A stretch of DNA of 64,000 nt, from NCBI RefSeq assembly GCF_008704935.1, contig NZ_CP023692.1, positions 4,803,001 through 4,867,000 on the forward strand. The letters are read 5' to 3'. Source of the DNA: Streptomyces vinaceus (GTDB lineage Bacteria > Actinomycetota > Actinomycetes > Streptomycetales > Streptomycetaceae). The first letter of the stretch is position 1, and every line of letters starts with the position of its first letter. The notes beneath the pieces were generated by a model. It searched no databases, had not been told where the DNA came from, and worked only from the letters and a program-made list of their open reading frames with translations. Below are positions 35,861 to 44,140 of the stretch, one piece after another. Position numbers and translations under genes: made by a program.

Positions 35861-37191
35861 GCGTCCTCCTCCGTCCCCGGCCCCTCGGGCCGGTACTGCG
35901 GCTGCGGCGGTGCCAGGGACTCGGCCGTCGCCTGCTGGTAGCGCAGCACGGCCTGCTCGGCGGCCCGCAGGTCGCAGGGCGCGCTCCACAGCATCCGCCG
36001 GGCCGTGTCGTACCGCTCGATCAGGAGCGGATCCTCCGCCATGCCGTGCCGGGCCACCTTCGCCTTGTACGCGTCGAGCCGCCCGCGCAGCTCCGCCCGT
36101 ACGGCCAGGGGCGCCGTCACCGCCGTCAACGATTCGCGGGCCCGGCGCAGTTCCTCCTCGGCCCGCTCCTCCAGCGAGTCCAGCAGCGGCGAGAGCCGGT
36201 GCCACTGGGCCCGGCGGCGGTACTCGGCCGCCGCGGCCAGCTCCTCCTGGAGCGCCGTCGGCGGCCCGCTCACCACGGGCACCTCCGAAGCCGCGATCTT
36301 CGCCAGCACCTCGCCGCGCGCGGTCCGCGCCTCCGCCAGGGTCCGGTCGGCCCGCGAGAGCACGTCCCGCAGGCCGATCAGCCGCTGCTCTGCGTCCTGC
36401 CGTACGGCCAGGACCGCCTCGATCTCCCGCCGTACGTCCTCCAGCGCCACCGCGGCCCGGTCGTACCGGGTGGTGTCCGGACGACCGCCGCCGGGCGCGG
36501 AACTGCCCGCCACCGGCTGCCAGAACGCCAGCGGGTCGGCGATCACCTGCTCCCGCAGTCCGGTCAGCTCGGCGGTGATCTCCTCCAGGTCGTCGCCCGA
36601 GGGGTGCTCGCCCGGGCGGACCCCCACCGAGTGGGCCAGCGAGCGCGTACGGTGCAGCTCGGCGGCCAGCAGGTCGATGCGGGCGGGCAGCGCCGACCAC
36701 ACCGAGTCGGCGGCCACCACCACGTCCAGCGAGCTCGCGTACAGCTCGTTCATCCGCGACACCAGCTCCGCGAGCGAGAGCCGCTCCGCCAGCGCCACGC
36801 CCTCCGCGCCGGCCCCGGCGATCAGCACCCCGGGCCCGCGCAGCCGCTCGGTCAGCTCGATCAGCTCCTCGCGCCCGGGCCAGCGGCGCCGCTCGCGGAT
36901 CTCCCGGGCGGCGCCCAGCGCCCCGCTGTAGGCCTCGAAGTACGTCCACAGCCGGGTGATGGCGGCATCGGCCGCCGCCCAGCGCTCCTTGGTGACGCCG
37001 GTCAGCCCGGCCCCTTCCAGCAGCCGGCGCCCGGCGTGGTCCTGGAGGGCGAGCAGCGAGGTCTCGACGGCCTCGTGTTCCGCGCCGAGCCGTGCCAGCG
37101 CGCGGTCGACGTCGTCCCGGTCCATCACTGCCGACTGCGCCTCCACCCGTCCCGCCTCCGCTTCCCCGACATCGGGATCCGACTCTGCCAC
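35857..37191 (-). CDS. Coiled-coil protein of the glnX-pknG operon
   Basis: 444 residues, no signal or membrane segment. Heptad-like Leu/Ala/Glu/Arg stretches run through most of the protein (about 20-110, 170-210, 250-390), so it should be a long helical cytosolic coiled coil. I recognise no named family. It is set between the substrate-binding gene (5 bp) and pknG (4-bp overlap), so it may link the membrane sensor to the kinase. GTG 37191 is used; the ATG at residue 23 (MDRDDV) is a possible alternative. Confidence 0.75.
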   Translation of the reverse strand: MAESDPDVGEAEAGRVEAQSAVMDRDDVDRALARLGAEHEAVETSLLALQDHAGRRLLEGAGLTGVTKERWAAADAAITRLWTYFEAYSGALGAAREIRERRRWPGREELIELTERLRGPGVLIAGAGAEGVALAERLSLAELVSRMNELYASSLDVVVAADSVWSALPARIDLLAAELHRTRSLAHSVGVRPGEHPSGDDLEEITAELTGLREQVIADPLAFWQPVAGSSAPGGGRPDTTRYDRAAVALEDVRREIEAVLAVRQDAEQRLIGLRDVLSRADRTLAEARTARGEVLAKIAASEVPVVSGPPTALQEELAAAAEYRRRAQWHRLSPLLDSLEERAEEELRRARESLTAVTAPLAVRAELRGRLDAYKAKVARHGMAEDPLLIERYDTARRMLWSAPCDLRAAEQAVLRYQQATAESLAPPQPQYRPEGPGTEEDA

Positions 37192-37196
37192 CTGTC

Positions 37197-38309
37197 TCAG
37201 CCGTCCCGGTACTTCGGCGCGGGCGGTCCGGCCACACCGGGCAGAACGGGCTTGAGGTGCGTCACGTACGCCTGCATCCAGGGGCTGTTGTCACCGCCGG
37301 CGCGGTAGTTCTCCAGCACCTTGTTGACCCGGCGGACCAGGTCGGAGGCGTCCTTGTTCATGGCCACCCCGTAGAACTCCCGGGTGAACGGGGAGCCGAC
37401 GAGGCGCACCGACGGGTCCTGCGCGGCCTGGCCGGCCGCGAGCGCGTTGTCCGTGATGATGCCGTCCACCTCGCCCAGCTGGAGCCGGACCAGGCAGTCG
37501 AGCTGGTTGGGCACGCTGACGGACACCGAGCCGTACGGCTGGGCCCTGAGCGCCGCCTCGGCCGTGGAGCCGGCCGCGGTGCAGATGCGGCGGCCCTTCA
37601 GGGAGGCGTCGTACCCGGTGATGGGCGAACCCTTGGGGGCCAGGACCTGCTGGCCGGCCTCGAAGTACGCCGTCGAGAACGCGACGTCCTCCAGCCGCTT
37701 GCAGTTGATGGTCATGGTCCGTACCACGACGTCGACACGGCCGTCCTGGAGCGCGGGCACGCGCTGGCTGGTGGGGATCGCCCGGTAGATGACCGCGTTC
37801 TCGTCGCCCAGGATGTCCTTCGCGATGGCCTTGACCAGGGCGATGTCGAACCCGTCGAGGCGGCCGTCGACCGGGTTGCGGTAGCCCCACTTGAAGCTGT
37901 TCTGGTCCACGCCCGCGACGAGCTTGCCCGCCTTGCGGATCCGCTCGATGGCCGGCCCGTCCACGCCGTTCGGGCGCAGGCTGGCCTCGGGGTCCTGACA
38001 GGTGTCGGTGAGCGACCAGGGGCCCGGGGCGGCCGCCATGGAGGCGGGCTCGCGGACCACGGCCGGGTGGCCGCCCTCCGGGGCCGCCTGGGCCAGCGGC
38101 AGCAGGACGGCCGCGGCCGTCACCGCGCAGGCGGCGGCCATCGCGCTCACCCCGCCCCAGCCGCGCAGCCGCGCCGCCAGGCGCCGCACCCCGGAAGCGC
38201 GCGGCACCGGGCCGGGAGTCCCGGCCGTACCGTGTACCCCGGCCGCACCCCGTGCCCCGCCGTCGTGGCCCTCGTCGTGGGACTCCACGCGTATCCGCAT
38301 CGCTGTCAC
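37197..38309 (-). CDS. glnH: Glutamate/amino-acid-binding protein, GlnH-like
   Basis: 370 residues. A charged N-terminus of about 55 residues is followed by one hydrophobic segment (about 57-76), then a family-3 solute-binding domain (about 105-350). AGVDQNSFKWGYRN, GFDIALVKAIAKDIL and the VRTMTINCKR strand are typical of actinobacterial glutamate-binding proteins. Mycobacterial GlnH is a lipoprotein; here no lipobox precedes the only early Cys (it sits inside the hydrophobic run), so it is probably anchored by the helix. Overlaps the glnX stop by GTGA. In mycobacteria GlnH senses Asp/Glu and signals through GlnX to PknG. Confidence 0.85.
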   Translation of the reverse strand: MTAMRIRVESHDEGHDGGARGAAGVHGTAGTPGPVPRASGVRRLAARLRGWGGVSAMAAACAVTAAAVLLPLAQAAPEGGHPAVVREPASMAAAPGPWSLTDTCQDPEASLRPNGVDGPAIERIRKAGKLVAGVDQNSFKWGYRNPVDGRLDGFDIALVKAIAKDILGDENAVIYRAIPTSQRVPALQDGRVDVVVRTMTINCKRLEDVAFSTAYFEAGQQVLAPKGSPITGYDASLKGRRICTAAGSTAEAALRAQPYGSVSVSVPNQLDCLVRLQLGEVDGIITDNALAAGQAAQDPSVRLVGSPFTREFYGVAMNKDASDLVRRVNKVLENYRAGGDNSPWMQAYVTHLKPVLPGVAGPPAPKYRDG

Positions 38310-39715
38310 CTGTACTCCGAAAGCCGGCGCCCGATGCCGAGCAGTGCCGCCGCGGCGCCGACGACCGCCAGGGCCGCCGAACCCGTCACCAAACCGCCCA
38401 GTGCGCCGAGCCCGCCCCGGGCCGCCCGGGTGAACTCCTTCTGCTCATGGGCCACTGCCTGCTCCAAGGACGCGTCGACCGTGTCGAAGGAGGCCCCGCT
38501 GCTGTCCTTGTGGTCCTTGTCCCCGATGACCTGGGGCAGCGCGGCCTGGTAGTCGCCGCGCAGATCGGTCTCCCGGGCCGCCGCGTGCCGCTGCTTCCAC
38601 TGCTTGACGCCGTCCGCGGCCCGGGCCACCGGATCCCGCCCGCTGCTGTCGTCGGCGAGCTTCTGCGCCTTCGCCAGGCCCGCGTCCAGCTCCTTCATCT
38701 CGGCCGTGAAGTCCACGTCGTACTTGTCGGACTTGTTGTCCGCGGCCAGTACGGCGCCCCGCGCGATCAGGGTCAGGTTCTCGCTGGCGCGCGCCTGGAG
38801 CGAGGCGATCCGCGCGTCGTTGAGCACCTTCAGGGACTCCTGCCCGTCCGATCTGGCCACGGCCAGCTCCGACCGGGCGACCGTGTGCCCCACGGCCAGC
38901 CACATGAGCAGCACCAGCGAGGCGGCCGTCGCCGCCGCGAGGCCGTGGTTGAAGACCCGGTTCGTACGCCGGTAGTTGCGGCGCTGCGCCCAGGCCAGCG
39001 CGGCGAGCGCGAGCAGGCCCGTGCCGATCGAGGCCAGCGGGAGCGAGCGGGCGTCGTCGTAGTCCGTGTAGAGCCGGCCGGTCTCCGCCTCGTACAGCCG
39101 CTGCGCGGCGGGCAGCAGCTGGGTGCTCATCTGCTCGTTGGCGTAGCGCAGGTAGGCACCGCCCAGCGGCAGGCCCTGCTTGTTCGTGGCCCGGGCCTGC
39201 TCGATCAGGCCCGTGTAGCGCGGAAGCTGCTCGCCCAGCAGCGCGATCTGCTTGCGCGAGTCCTCGTCCGCCCCGGTGTTGGCCGCCGCGTTCACCAGCA
39301 GCTTCGAGGCGTTGGAGACGTCCTTCTCGTACCGCTCGCGGACCTCGCGCGGCTCGTCGGCGCCGGCCAGGAACCCGCTGGAAGAGGCCGTGTCGGCATC
39401 GGCGAGCGAGCGGTAGATGCTCGCCGCGTCCGCGCTCAGCGGCTGGCTGCGGCCCACCACGTCGTCCGCGGCGCCGACCCGGGCGGAGATCTCCCACACG
39501 GTCACCAGGCCGAACAGCAGCACCAGGGCGGCCAGGGCCGCCCCGATGATCCGCAGCCGGCCGGGCTCGGTCGTGGCGGCCGCGCGCAGCCGCTCCACGC
39601 CCTCGGCCCAGGCCGTACCCGGCCGCTCGGATCCGGGCGGCGGGCCTGGCGGGGGACCCGGCGGCGGCACGGCGACAGCGCCCCCCGGCGCGGGCGCGCG
39701 TGATGTGATGGCCAC
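38306..39715 (-). CDS. glnX: Four-helix membrane sensor, GlnX-like
   Basis: 469 residues. A Pro-rich cytosolic N-terminus is followed by a helix at about 57-77, an extracytoplasmic helical domain (about 80-220), two helices (about 225-245 and 262-283), a second extracytoplasmic domain, and a last helix (about 440-462) with a short cytosolic tail. Size, topology and position directly before glnH and pknG match GlnX (Rv0412c type). It should pass the state of GlnH across the membrane. GTG 39715 is preceded by GGGGGAGG. First gene of the seven-gene operon; the promoter should lie in 39716-39890, where no clear motif stands out. Confidence 0.82.
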   Translation of the reverse strand: MAITSRAPAPGGAVAVPPPGPPPGPPPGSERPGTAWAEGVERLRAAATTEPGRLRIIGAALAALVLLFGLVTVWEISARVGAADDVVGRSQPLSADAASIYRSLADADTASSSGFLAGADEPREVRERYEKDVSNASKLLVNAAANTGADEDSRKQIALLGEQLPRYTGLIEQARATNKQGLPLGGAYLRYANEQMSTQLLPAAQRLYEAETGRLYTDYDDARSLPLASIGTGLLALAALAWAQRRNYRRTNRVFNHGLAAATAASLVLLMWLAVGHTVARSELAVARSDGQESLKVLNDARIASLQARASENLTLIARGAVLAADNKSDKYDVDFTAEMKELDAGLAKAQKLADDSSGRDPVARAADGVKQWKQRHAAARETDLRGDYQAALPQVIGDKDHKDSSGASFDTVDASLEQAVAHEQKEFTRAARGGLGALGGLVTGSAALAVVGAAAALLGIGRRLSEYR

Positions 39716-39894
39716 CGTGACCTCCCCCTCGGTCCTGACTGCTCCGCAGCAGTATGGCCGTAGTGGCGGTCAACCACAGCACCCGGTGCTGGATCTTGGC
39801 GATCCGCCACCGTCGTGCGCCGACCCCACCCCTTCACCGTGAATACGTCTCCACGGCCGCCACGGTTCCAGACGCGGGCCCCTCCGGGGCGGGT

Positions 39895-40950
39895 TCACCC
39901 GAAATGGGCACGGAGTTTTCCGTGTGCCTCGGGCAGCGCCCCGAGCGCGTCCAGCCCCAGCAGCCCCGCGCCCAGGACGGGCGGGGCCGAGACCACCGAC
40001 ACCCGCGCGTGCGGGGCCCGCCGGGCCAGCTCCGCCGCGATCCGCCCGTCCAACTGCTCGTGGCCGGCCGTGAGCACACCGCCGCCGAGCAGCACCGGGG
40101 TCTCCACCTCCAGGAGCTCCAGCCGGGCCAGCGCCACCGAGGCCAGCGCCACCACCTCGTCCGCCTGCCGCTCCACGATCGCCGAGGCCACCGCATCTCC
40201 GGCCGCGGCCACCGAGAACAGCACGGGCACCAGCTCGTGGGTCCGGCCGTGCGCCAGGGTCCCCAGGTGGAGCGCCTCGATCAGCTCGGCCATCGAACCC
40301 AGCCCGAAGTGCCCCGGCAGCGCCGCCGCCAGCTCCGTCGGGCCGCCGCGGCCGTCCTCCGCCCTGGCCGCCCACCACAGGGCCTCCGCGGCCAGGCCGC
40401 CCCCGCCGCCCCAGTCCCCGGAGATCTGCCCGAGGGCCGGGAAGCGGGCGGTGCGCCCGTCGGGCCGCATCCCCACGCAGTTGATGCCGGCCCCGCACAC
40501 CACCGCGACCCCGCGCGGCCGCTCGCCCGCGGCCAGCCCGGCGCGCAGGATGGCGAAGGTGTCGTTGAAGACCCGGGTCGCCGCGCCCCAGCCGCGCGCG
40601 CCGATCGCGTCCGCGAGCTGCCGCTCCTCCACCGGGAGATCGGCATTGGCCAGGCACGCCGACACCTGCTCGGCGTACGGGGCCCCGGGTGCGGCCGGCG
40701 CCAGCCCGGCCGCCTCCGCGGCCTCCGCCACCGCCCGCCCCAGGACGTCCACCGCCTCCTCGACCCCGGTGCGCGGCGGCTGGAAGCCGCCGGCGCGCCC
40801 GGTGCCGAGGACCGTGCCGTCCGCGGCGATCAGGGCCGCGTCCGTCTTGCTGTTGCCCGCGTCGATGGCCAGGACGGCGGGCCGTACGGGCTGGGCGGGA
40901 GGGGCGGGAGGGGCAGGAGGGGCGGGAGGGGCGGGAGGGTTCACGCCCAT
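39895..40950 (-). CDS. csnK: BadF/BadG/N-acetylglucosamine-kinase family sugar kinase
   Basis: 351 residues, ASKHA fold. Phosphate-1 loop AIDAGNSKTDAAL (about 28-40), phosphate-2 VVCGAGINC, and the adenosine motif LLGGGVL. Likely phosphorylates imported glucosamine-containing (chitosan-derived) sugars, feeding the adjacent glycosidase. The N-terminus has five Pro-Pro-Ala repeats encoded by a 9-bp GC repeat, unusual for the family. ATG 40950 has AAGGAG before it; a GTG at 40944 overlaps the csnH stop. A small 5-bp hairpin lies just after the stop. Confidence 0.85.
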   Translation of the reverse strand: MGVNPPAPPAPPAPPAPPAQPVRPAVLAIDAGNSKTDAALIAADGTVLGTGRAGGFQPPRTGVEEAVDVLGRAVAEAAEAAGLAPAAPGAPYAEQVSACLANADLPVEERQLADAIGARGWGAATRVFNDTFAILRAGLAAGERPRGVAVVCGAGINCVGMRPDGRTARFPALGQISGDWGGGGGLAAEALWWAARAEDGRGGPTELAAALPGHFGLGSMAELIEALHLGTLAHGRTHELVPVLFSVAAAGDAVASAIVERQADEVVALASVALARLELLEVETPVLLGGGVLTAGHEQLDGRIAAELARRAPHARVSVVSAPPVLGAGLLGLDALGALPEAHGKLRAHFG

Positions 40951-42215
40951 GCCAGGTGCTCCTTGTTGTGCGCGAGGAGACGGTCGGTCAGGCCTTCGGC
41001 GAGGTCGAACTGGCCCACCAGCGGGTGGGCCAGCAGCGCCTTGAAGACCCGCTCGCGGCCGCCCCGTACGGCCGCGTCCAGCGCCAGGTCCTCGTACGCC
41101 GTGACGTGCGCGACCAGCCCCGCGTACAGCGGGTCCAGGCGGGCCGCGGCCAGCGGCACCGGGCCGGACCGGTCCACCCGGGCCTGCACCTCGATCACGG
41201 CGTCGTCCGGGAGGAACGGCAGCGTCCCGTTGTTGAGCGTGTTGACCACCTGTACGGAGGCCGGGCCCGGCCCGCCGTCGCCCAGCAGGGCCGCCGCCAG
41301 GTCCACGGCCGCCTCCGAGTAGAAGGCGCCGCCCCGCTTGGCCAGCAGCTCCGGCTTCTCGTCCAGCGCCGGATCGGCGTACAGGGCGAGCAGTTCCTTC
41401 TCCATCGCGGCCACCTCGGCGGCCCGCGAGGGCTTGCCGCCCAGCTCGCGCACCACGGCGTCGTGCGCGTAGAAGTACCTCAGGTAGTACGAGGGGACGA
41501 CGCCGAGGCGGTCCAGCACCGCGCGCGGCAGCCGCAGGTCCTCGGCTACGGCCGCGCCGTGCTCGGCGAGCAGGCCGGGCAGCAGGTCCTCGCCGTCGGG
41601 GCCGCCCTTGCGCACCCCCAGCTCCCAGGTCAGGTGGTTGAGGCCCACGTGGTCCAGGTGGATGTCGGACGGGGCCAGGTCCAGCAGCGCCGCGAACTTC
41701 CGCTGGAAGCCGATGGCCACGTTGCACAGCCCGACCGCCTTGTGCCCGGCCCGCAGCAGGGCGCGGGTGACGATCCCGACGGGGTTGGTGAAGTCGATGA
41801 TCCAGGCGTCCGGGTTGGCCCGCCGCACCCGCTCGGCGATGTCCAGCACCACCGGGACCGTCCGCAGCGCCTTGGCGAGACCGCCGGCGCCCGTGGTCTC
41901 CTGCCCGACGCAGCCGCACTCCAGCGGCCAGGTCTCGTCCTGGAGCCGGGCCGCCTGCCCGCCGATGCGCAGCTGGAGCAGGACCGCGTCGGCGCCCTCG
42001 ACGCCCGCGTCGAGATCGGCGGTCGTGGTGACGCGTCCCGGGTGCCCCTGCTTGGCGAAGATCCGCCGCGCCAGCGCGCCGATCAGCTCCAGCCGTTCGG
42101 TGGCGGGGTCGATCAGCACGAGCTCGGCGATCGGCAGGGTGTCGCGCAGCCGCGCGAAGCCGTCGATCAACTCGGGCGTGTAGGTGGATCCGCCGCCCAC
42201 CACTGCGAGTTTCAT
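40941..42215 (-). CDS. csnH: GH4-family 6-phospho-beta-glucosidase-like glycosidase
   Basis: 424 residues. NAD- and metal-dependent glycosidase that works by redox elimination. It has the GH4 N-terminal signature KLAVVGGGSTYTPEL, the metal-ligand Cys in GLCNVAIG and the His in GLNHLTWE. In this operon it would split phosphorylated GlcN oligosaccharides. ATG 42215 begins the family's normal N-terminus; the GTG at 42221 overlaps the preceding stop. Overlaps csnK by 10 bp. Confidence 0.88.
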   Translation of the reverse strand: MKLAVVGGGSTYTPELIDGFARLRDTLPIAELVLIDPATERLELIGALARRIFAKQGHPGRVTTTADLDAGVEGADAVLLQLRIGGQAARLQDETWPLECGCVGQETTGAGGLAKALRTVPVVLDIAERVRRANPDAWIIDFTNPVGIVTRALLRAGHKAVGLCNVAIGFQRKFAALLDLAPSDIHLDHVGLNHLTWELGVRKGGPDGEDLLPGLLAEHGAAVAEDLRLPRAVLDRLGVVPSYYLRYFYAHDAVVRELGGKPSRAAEVAAMEKELLALYADPALDEKPELLAKRGGAFYSEAAVDLAAALLGDGGPGPASVQVVNTLNNGTLPFLPDDAVIEVQARVDRSGPVPLAAARLDPLYAGLVAHVTAYEDLALDAAVRGGRERVFKALLAHPLVGQFDLAEGLTDRLLAHNKEHLAWA

Positions 42216-42220
42216 GGTCA

Positions 42221-43150
42221 CTAGCCTTTCACTCCCGTCAGGGTGACGCCCTCGACGAACGCCTTCTGGGCGAAGAAGAAGAGGACGATCACCGGCGCCA
42301 TGACCAGCACGGTCGCGGCCATGGTGAGGTTCCAGTTGGTGTGGTGCGCCCCCTTGAAGGACTCCAGTCCGTAACTGAGGGTCCAGGCGGCCGGGTTGTC
42401 CGAGGCGTAGATCTGCGGGCCGAAGTAGTCGTTCCAGGCGGAGAAGAACTGGAACAGCGCGACGGCGGCGATGCCCGGCTTGGCCATCGGAAGGACGACG
42501 CGCAGCAGCGTGCGGAGCTCACCGCAGCCGTCGACCCTGGCCGCGTCCAGGTACTCGTCCGGGATGGTCAGCAGGAACTGGCGGAGCAGGAAGATCGAGA
42601 ACGCGTCACCGAACGCCATCGGGACGATCAGCGGCCACAACGTGCCGGACAGGTCCAGCTGCTTGGCCCAGAACAGGTACATCGGGATGACCACCACCTG
42701 CGGCGGCAGCATCATCATGGCGATCACCAGCAGCAGGGACAGCCGCCGCCCGCGGAAGCGGAACTTGGCCAGCGCGTACGCCACGGGCACCGAGGAGACC
42801 ACGGTCAGCAGTGTGCCCAGCCCCGCGTACAGCAGGGTGTTGCGCCACCAGGTCAGGAATCCCGGGGTGTTCCACACCTTGGCGTAGTTGCCCCACTCCC
42901 AGGTGTCGGGCACCAGGTCGCGGGTCAGCGCCTGCTGGTCGCTCATCAGGGAGGTCAGGAAGAGGAAGACGAACGGGAGGACGAAGAACAGGGCGGCGGC
43001 CACCCCGAGGGCGTGCACCCCGATCCAGTGCAGGAGCGCCCTGCGGCCGGCGACGCCGCCGCGCCGCGGCCCGGCCGTCCCGGCCGCCGCCCCGGAGGTC
43101 CTCGGGGCGGCGGGAGCCGTCGTGTCGGTCAGCTGGGCCATCTCAGTCAC
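42221..43150 (-). CDS. csnG: ABC sugar permease (MalG type)
   Basis: 309 residues with six predicted membrane helices and the permease EAA-loop motif (EYLDAARVDGCGELRTLL), which contacts the ATPase. The ending VTLTGVKG is typical of CUT1 MalG-like subunits. No ATPase gene is present; Streptomyces CUT1 systems share MsiK encoded elsewhere. It overlaps csnF by 8 bp and touches csnH. Confidence 0.9.
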   Translation of the reverse strand: MTEMAQLTDTTAPAAPRTSGAAAGTAGPRRGGVAGRRALLHWIGVHALGVAAALFFVLPFVFLFLTSLMSDQQALTRDLVPDTWEWGNYAKVWNTPGFLTWWRNTLLYAGLGTLLTVVSSVPVAYALAKFRFRGRRLSLLLVIAMMMLPPQVVVIPMYLFWAKQLDLSGTLWPLIVPMAFGDAFSIFLLRQFLLTIPDEYLDAARVDGCGELRTLLRVVLPMAKPGIAAVALFQFFSAWNDYFGPQIYASDNPAAWTLSYGLESFKGAHHTNWNLTMAATVLVMAPVIVLFFFAQKAFVEGVTLTGVKG

Positions 43151-44135
43151 CTGTTCCGATCAGCCCGCCACGGCGGCGCATCAGGAGTGCGGTGAAGGCC
43201 ATGGAGAGGGCGAAGAGGACCAGCGCGACGACACACGCGGTGCCGTAGTCGAAGCGCTGGAAGCCGACGTTGTAGACGACCTGGGGCAGGGTCAGCGTGG
43301 ACTTGTCGGGGTACCCCGGTTCGAACTGCTGGCCCGAGCCGCCGATGACACCCGCGGCGACCTTCCCCGCCACCAGGGGCTGCGTGTAGTACTGCATGGC
43401 CTGGATGACCCCGGTGACCACCGCGAACAGGATGATCGGCGAGATGTTCGGCAGGGTGATGTGCCGGAACCGCGCCCAGGCACCGGCCCCGTCCAGCTCC
43501 GCGGCCTCGTACTGCTCCTTCGGTACGTCGAGCAGCGCGGCCATGAAGATGACCATGAGGTCGCCGACCCCCCACACCGCGAGGACGGTGAGCGCGGGCT
43601 TGGACCAGTCGGCGTCGGTGAACCAGCCGGGGGCGGGCAGGCCGGCGGCCTCCAGCAGGGTGTTGACCGGGCCGGTGCCGGGGTTGAGCAGGAAGACGAA
43701 GGCCAGGGTCGCGGCCACCGGCGGGGCCAGGTAAGGCAGGTAGAACAGGGTCCGGAAGACCCCCGCACCCGTCTTGATCCTGGTGATGAGCAGGCCGACG
43801 CCGAGGCCGAAGACGACCCGGCAGGCGACCATCACCACGACCAGCCACAGGGTGTTGCGCATGGCCGGCCAGAACAGCGGATAGTCCGTGAACACGTACG
43901 ACCAGTTGTCCAGGCCGTTGAAGACGGGCGGGCGGAAGCCGTCGTACTTCGTGAAGGAGAAGTACACGGTGGACAGGAGCGGGTACGCGAAGAAGACGGC
44001 GAACCCGATCAGCCAGGGCGACATGAAGGCCGCGGTCCGCAGGGCGGCCCGGCGGCGCTTCGCCCGCAGCGGGGGCGCGGGGGCGACGGCGGCGGCACTG
44101 GTGCCGGTGCCGGTGACGGTGACGGTGCTGGTCAT
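43143..44135 (-). CDS. csnF: ABC sugar permease (MalF type)
   Basis: 330 residues. A cytosolic N-terminus rich in Thr/Val is followed by six helices. PWLIGFAVFFAYPLL is the first helix, and the EAA loop is EQYEAAELDGAGAWARFRHI. Pairs with the downstream permease as the membrane channel of the chitosan-oligosaccharide importer. It starts 5 bp after the csnE stop. Confidence 0.9.
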   Translation of the reverse strand: MTSTVTVTGTGTSAAAVAPAPPLRAKRRRAALRTAAFMSPWLIGFAVFFAYPLLSTVYFSFTKYDGFRPPVFNGLDNWSYVFTDYPLFWPAMRNTLWLVVVMVACRVVFGLGVGLLITRIKTGAGVFRTLFYLPYLAPPVAATLAFVFLLNPGTGPVNTLLEAAGLPAPGWFTDADWSKPALTVLAVWGVGDLMVIFMAALLDVPKEQYEAAELDGAGAWARFRHITLPNISPIILFAVVTGVIQAMQYYTQPLVAGKVAAGVIGGSGQQFEPGYPDKSTLTLPQVVYNVGFQRFDYGTACVVALVLFALSMAFTALLMRRRGGLIGTGD

Positions 44136-44140
44136 CGGCG

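Noticed and set aside
31040..35941. 1,600-codon open frame on the plus strand opposite pknG and PP2C
   Set aside because: Low-complexity translation with no motif; the minus-strand genes explain the DNA fully.
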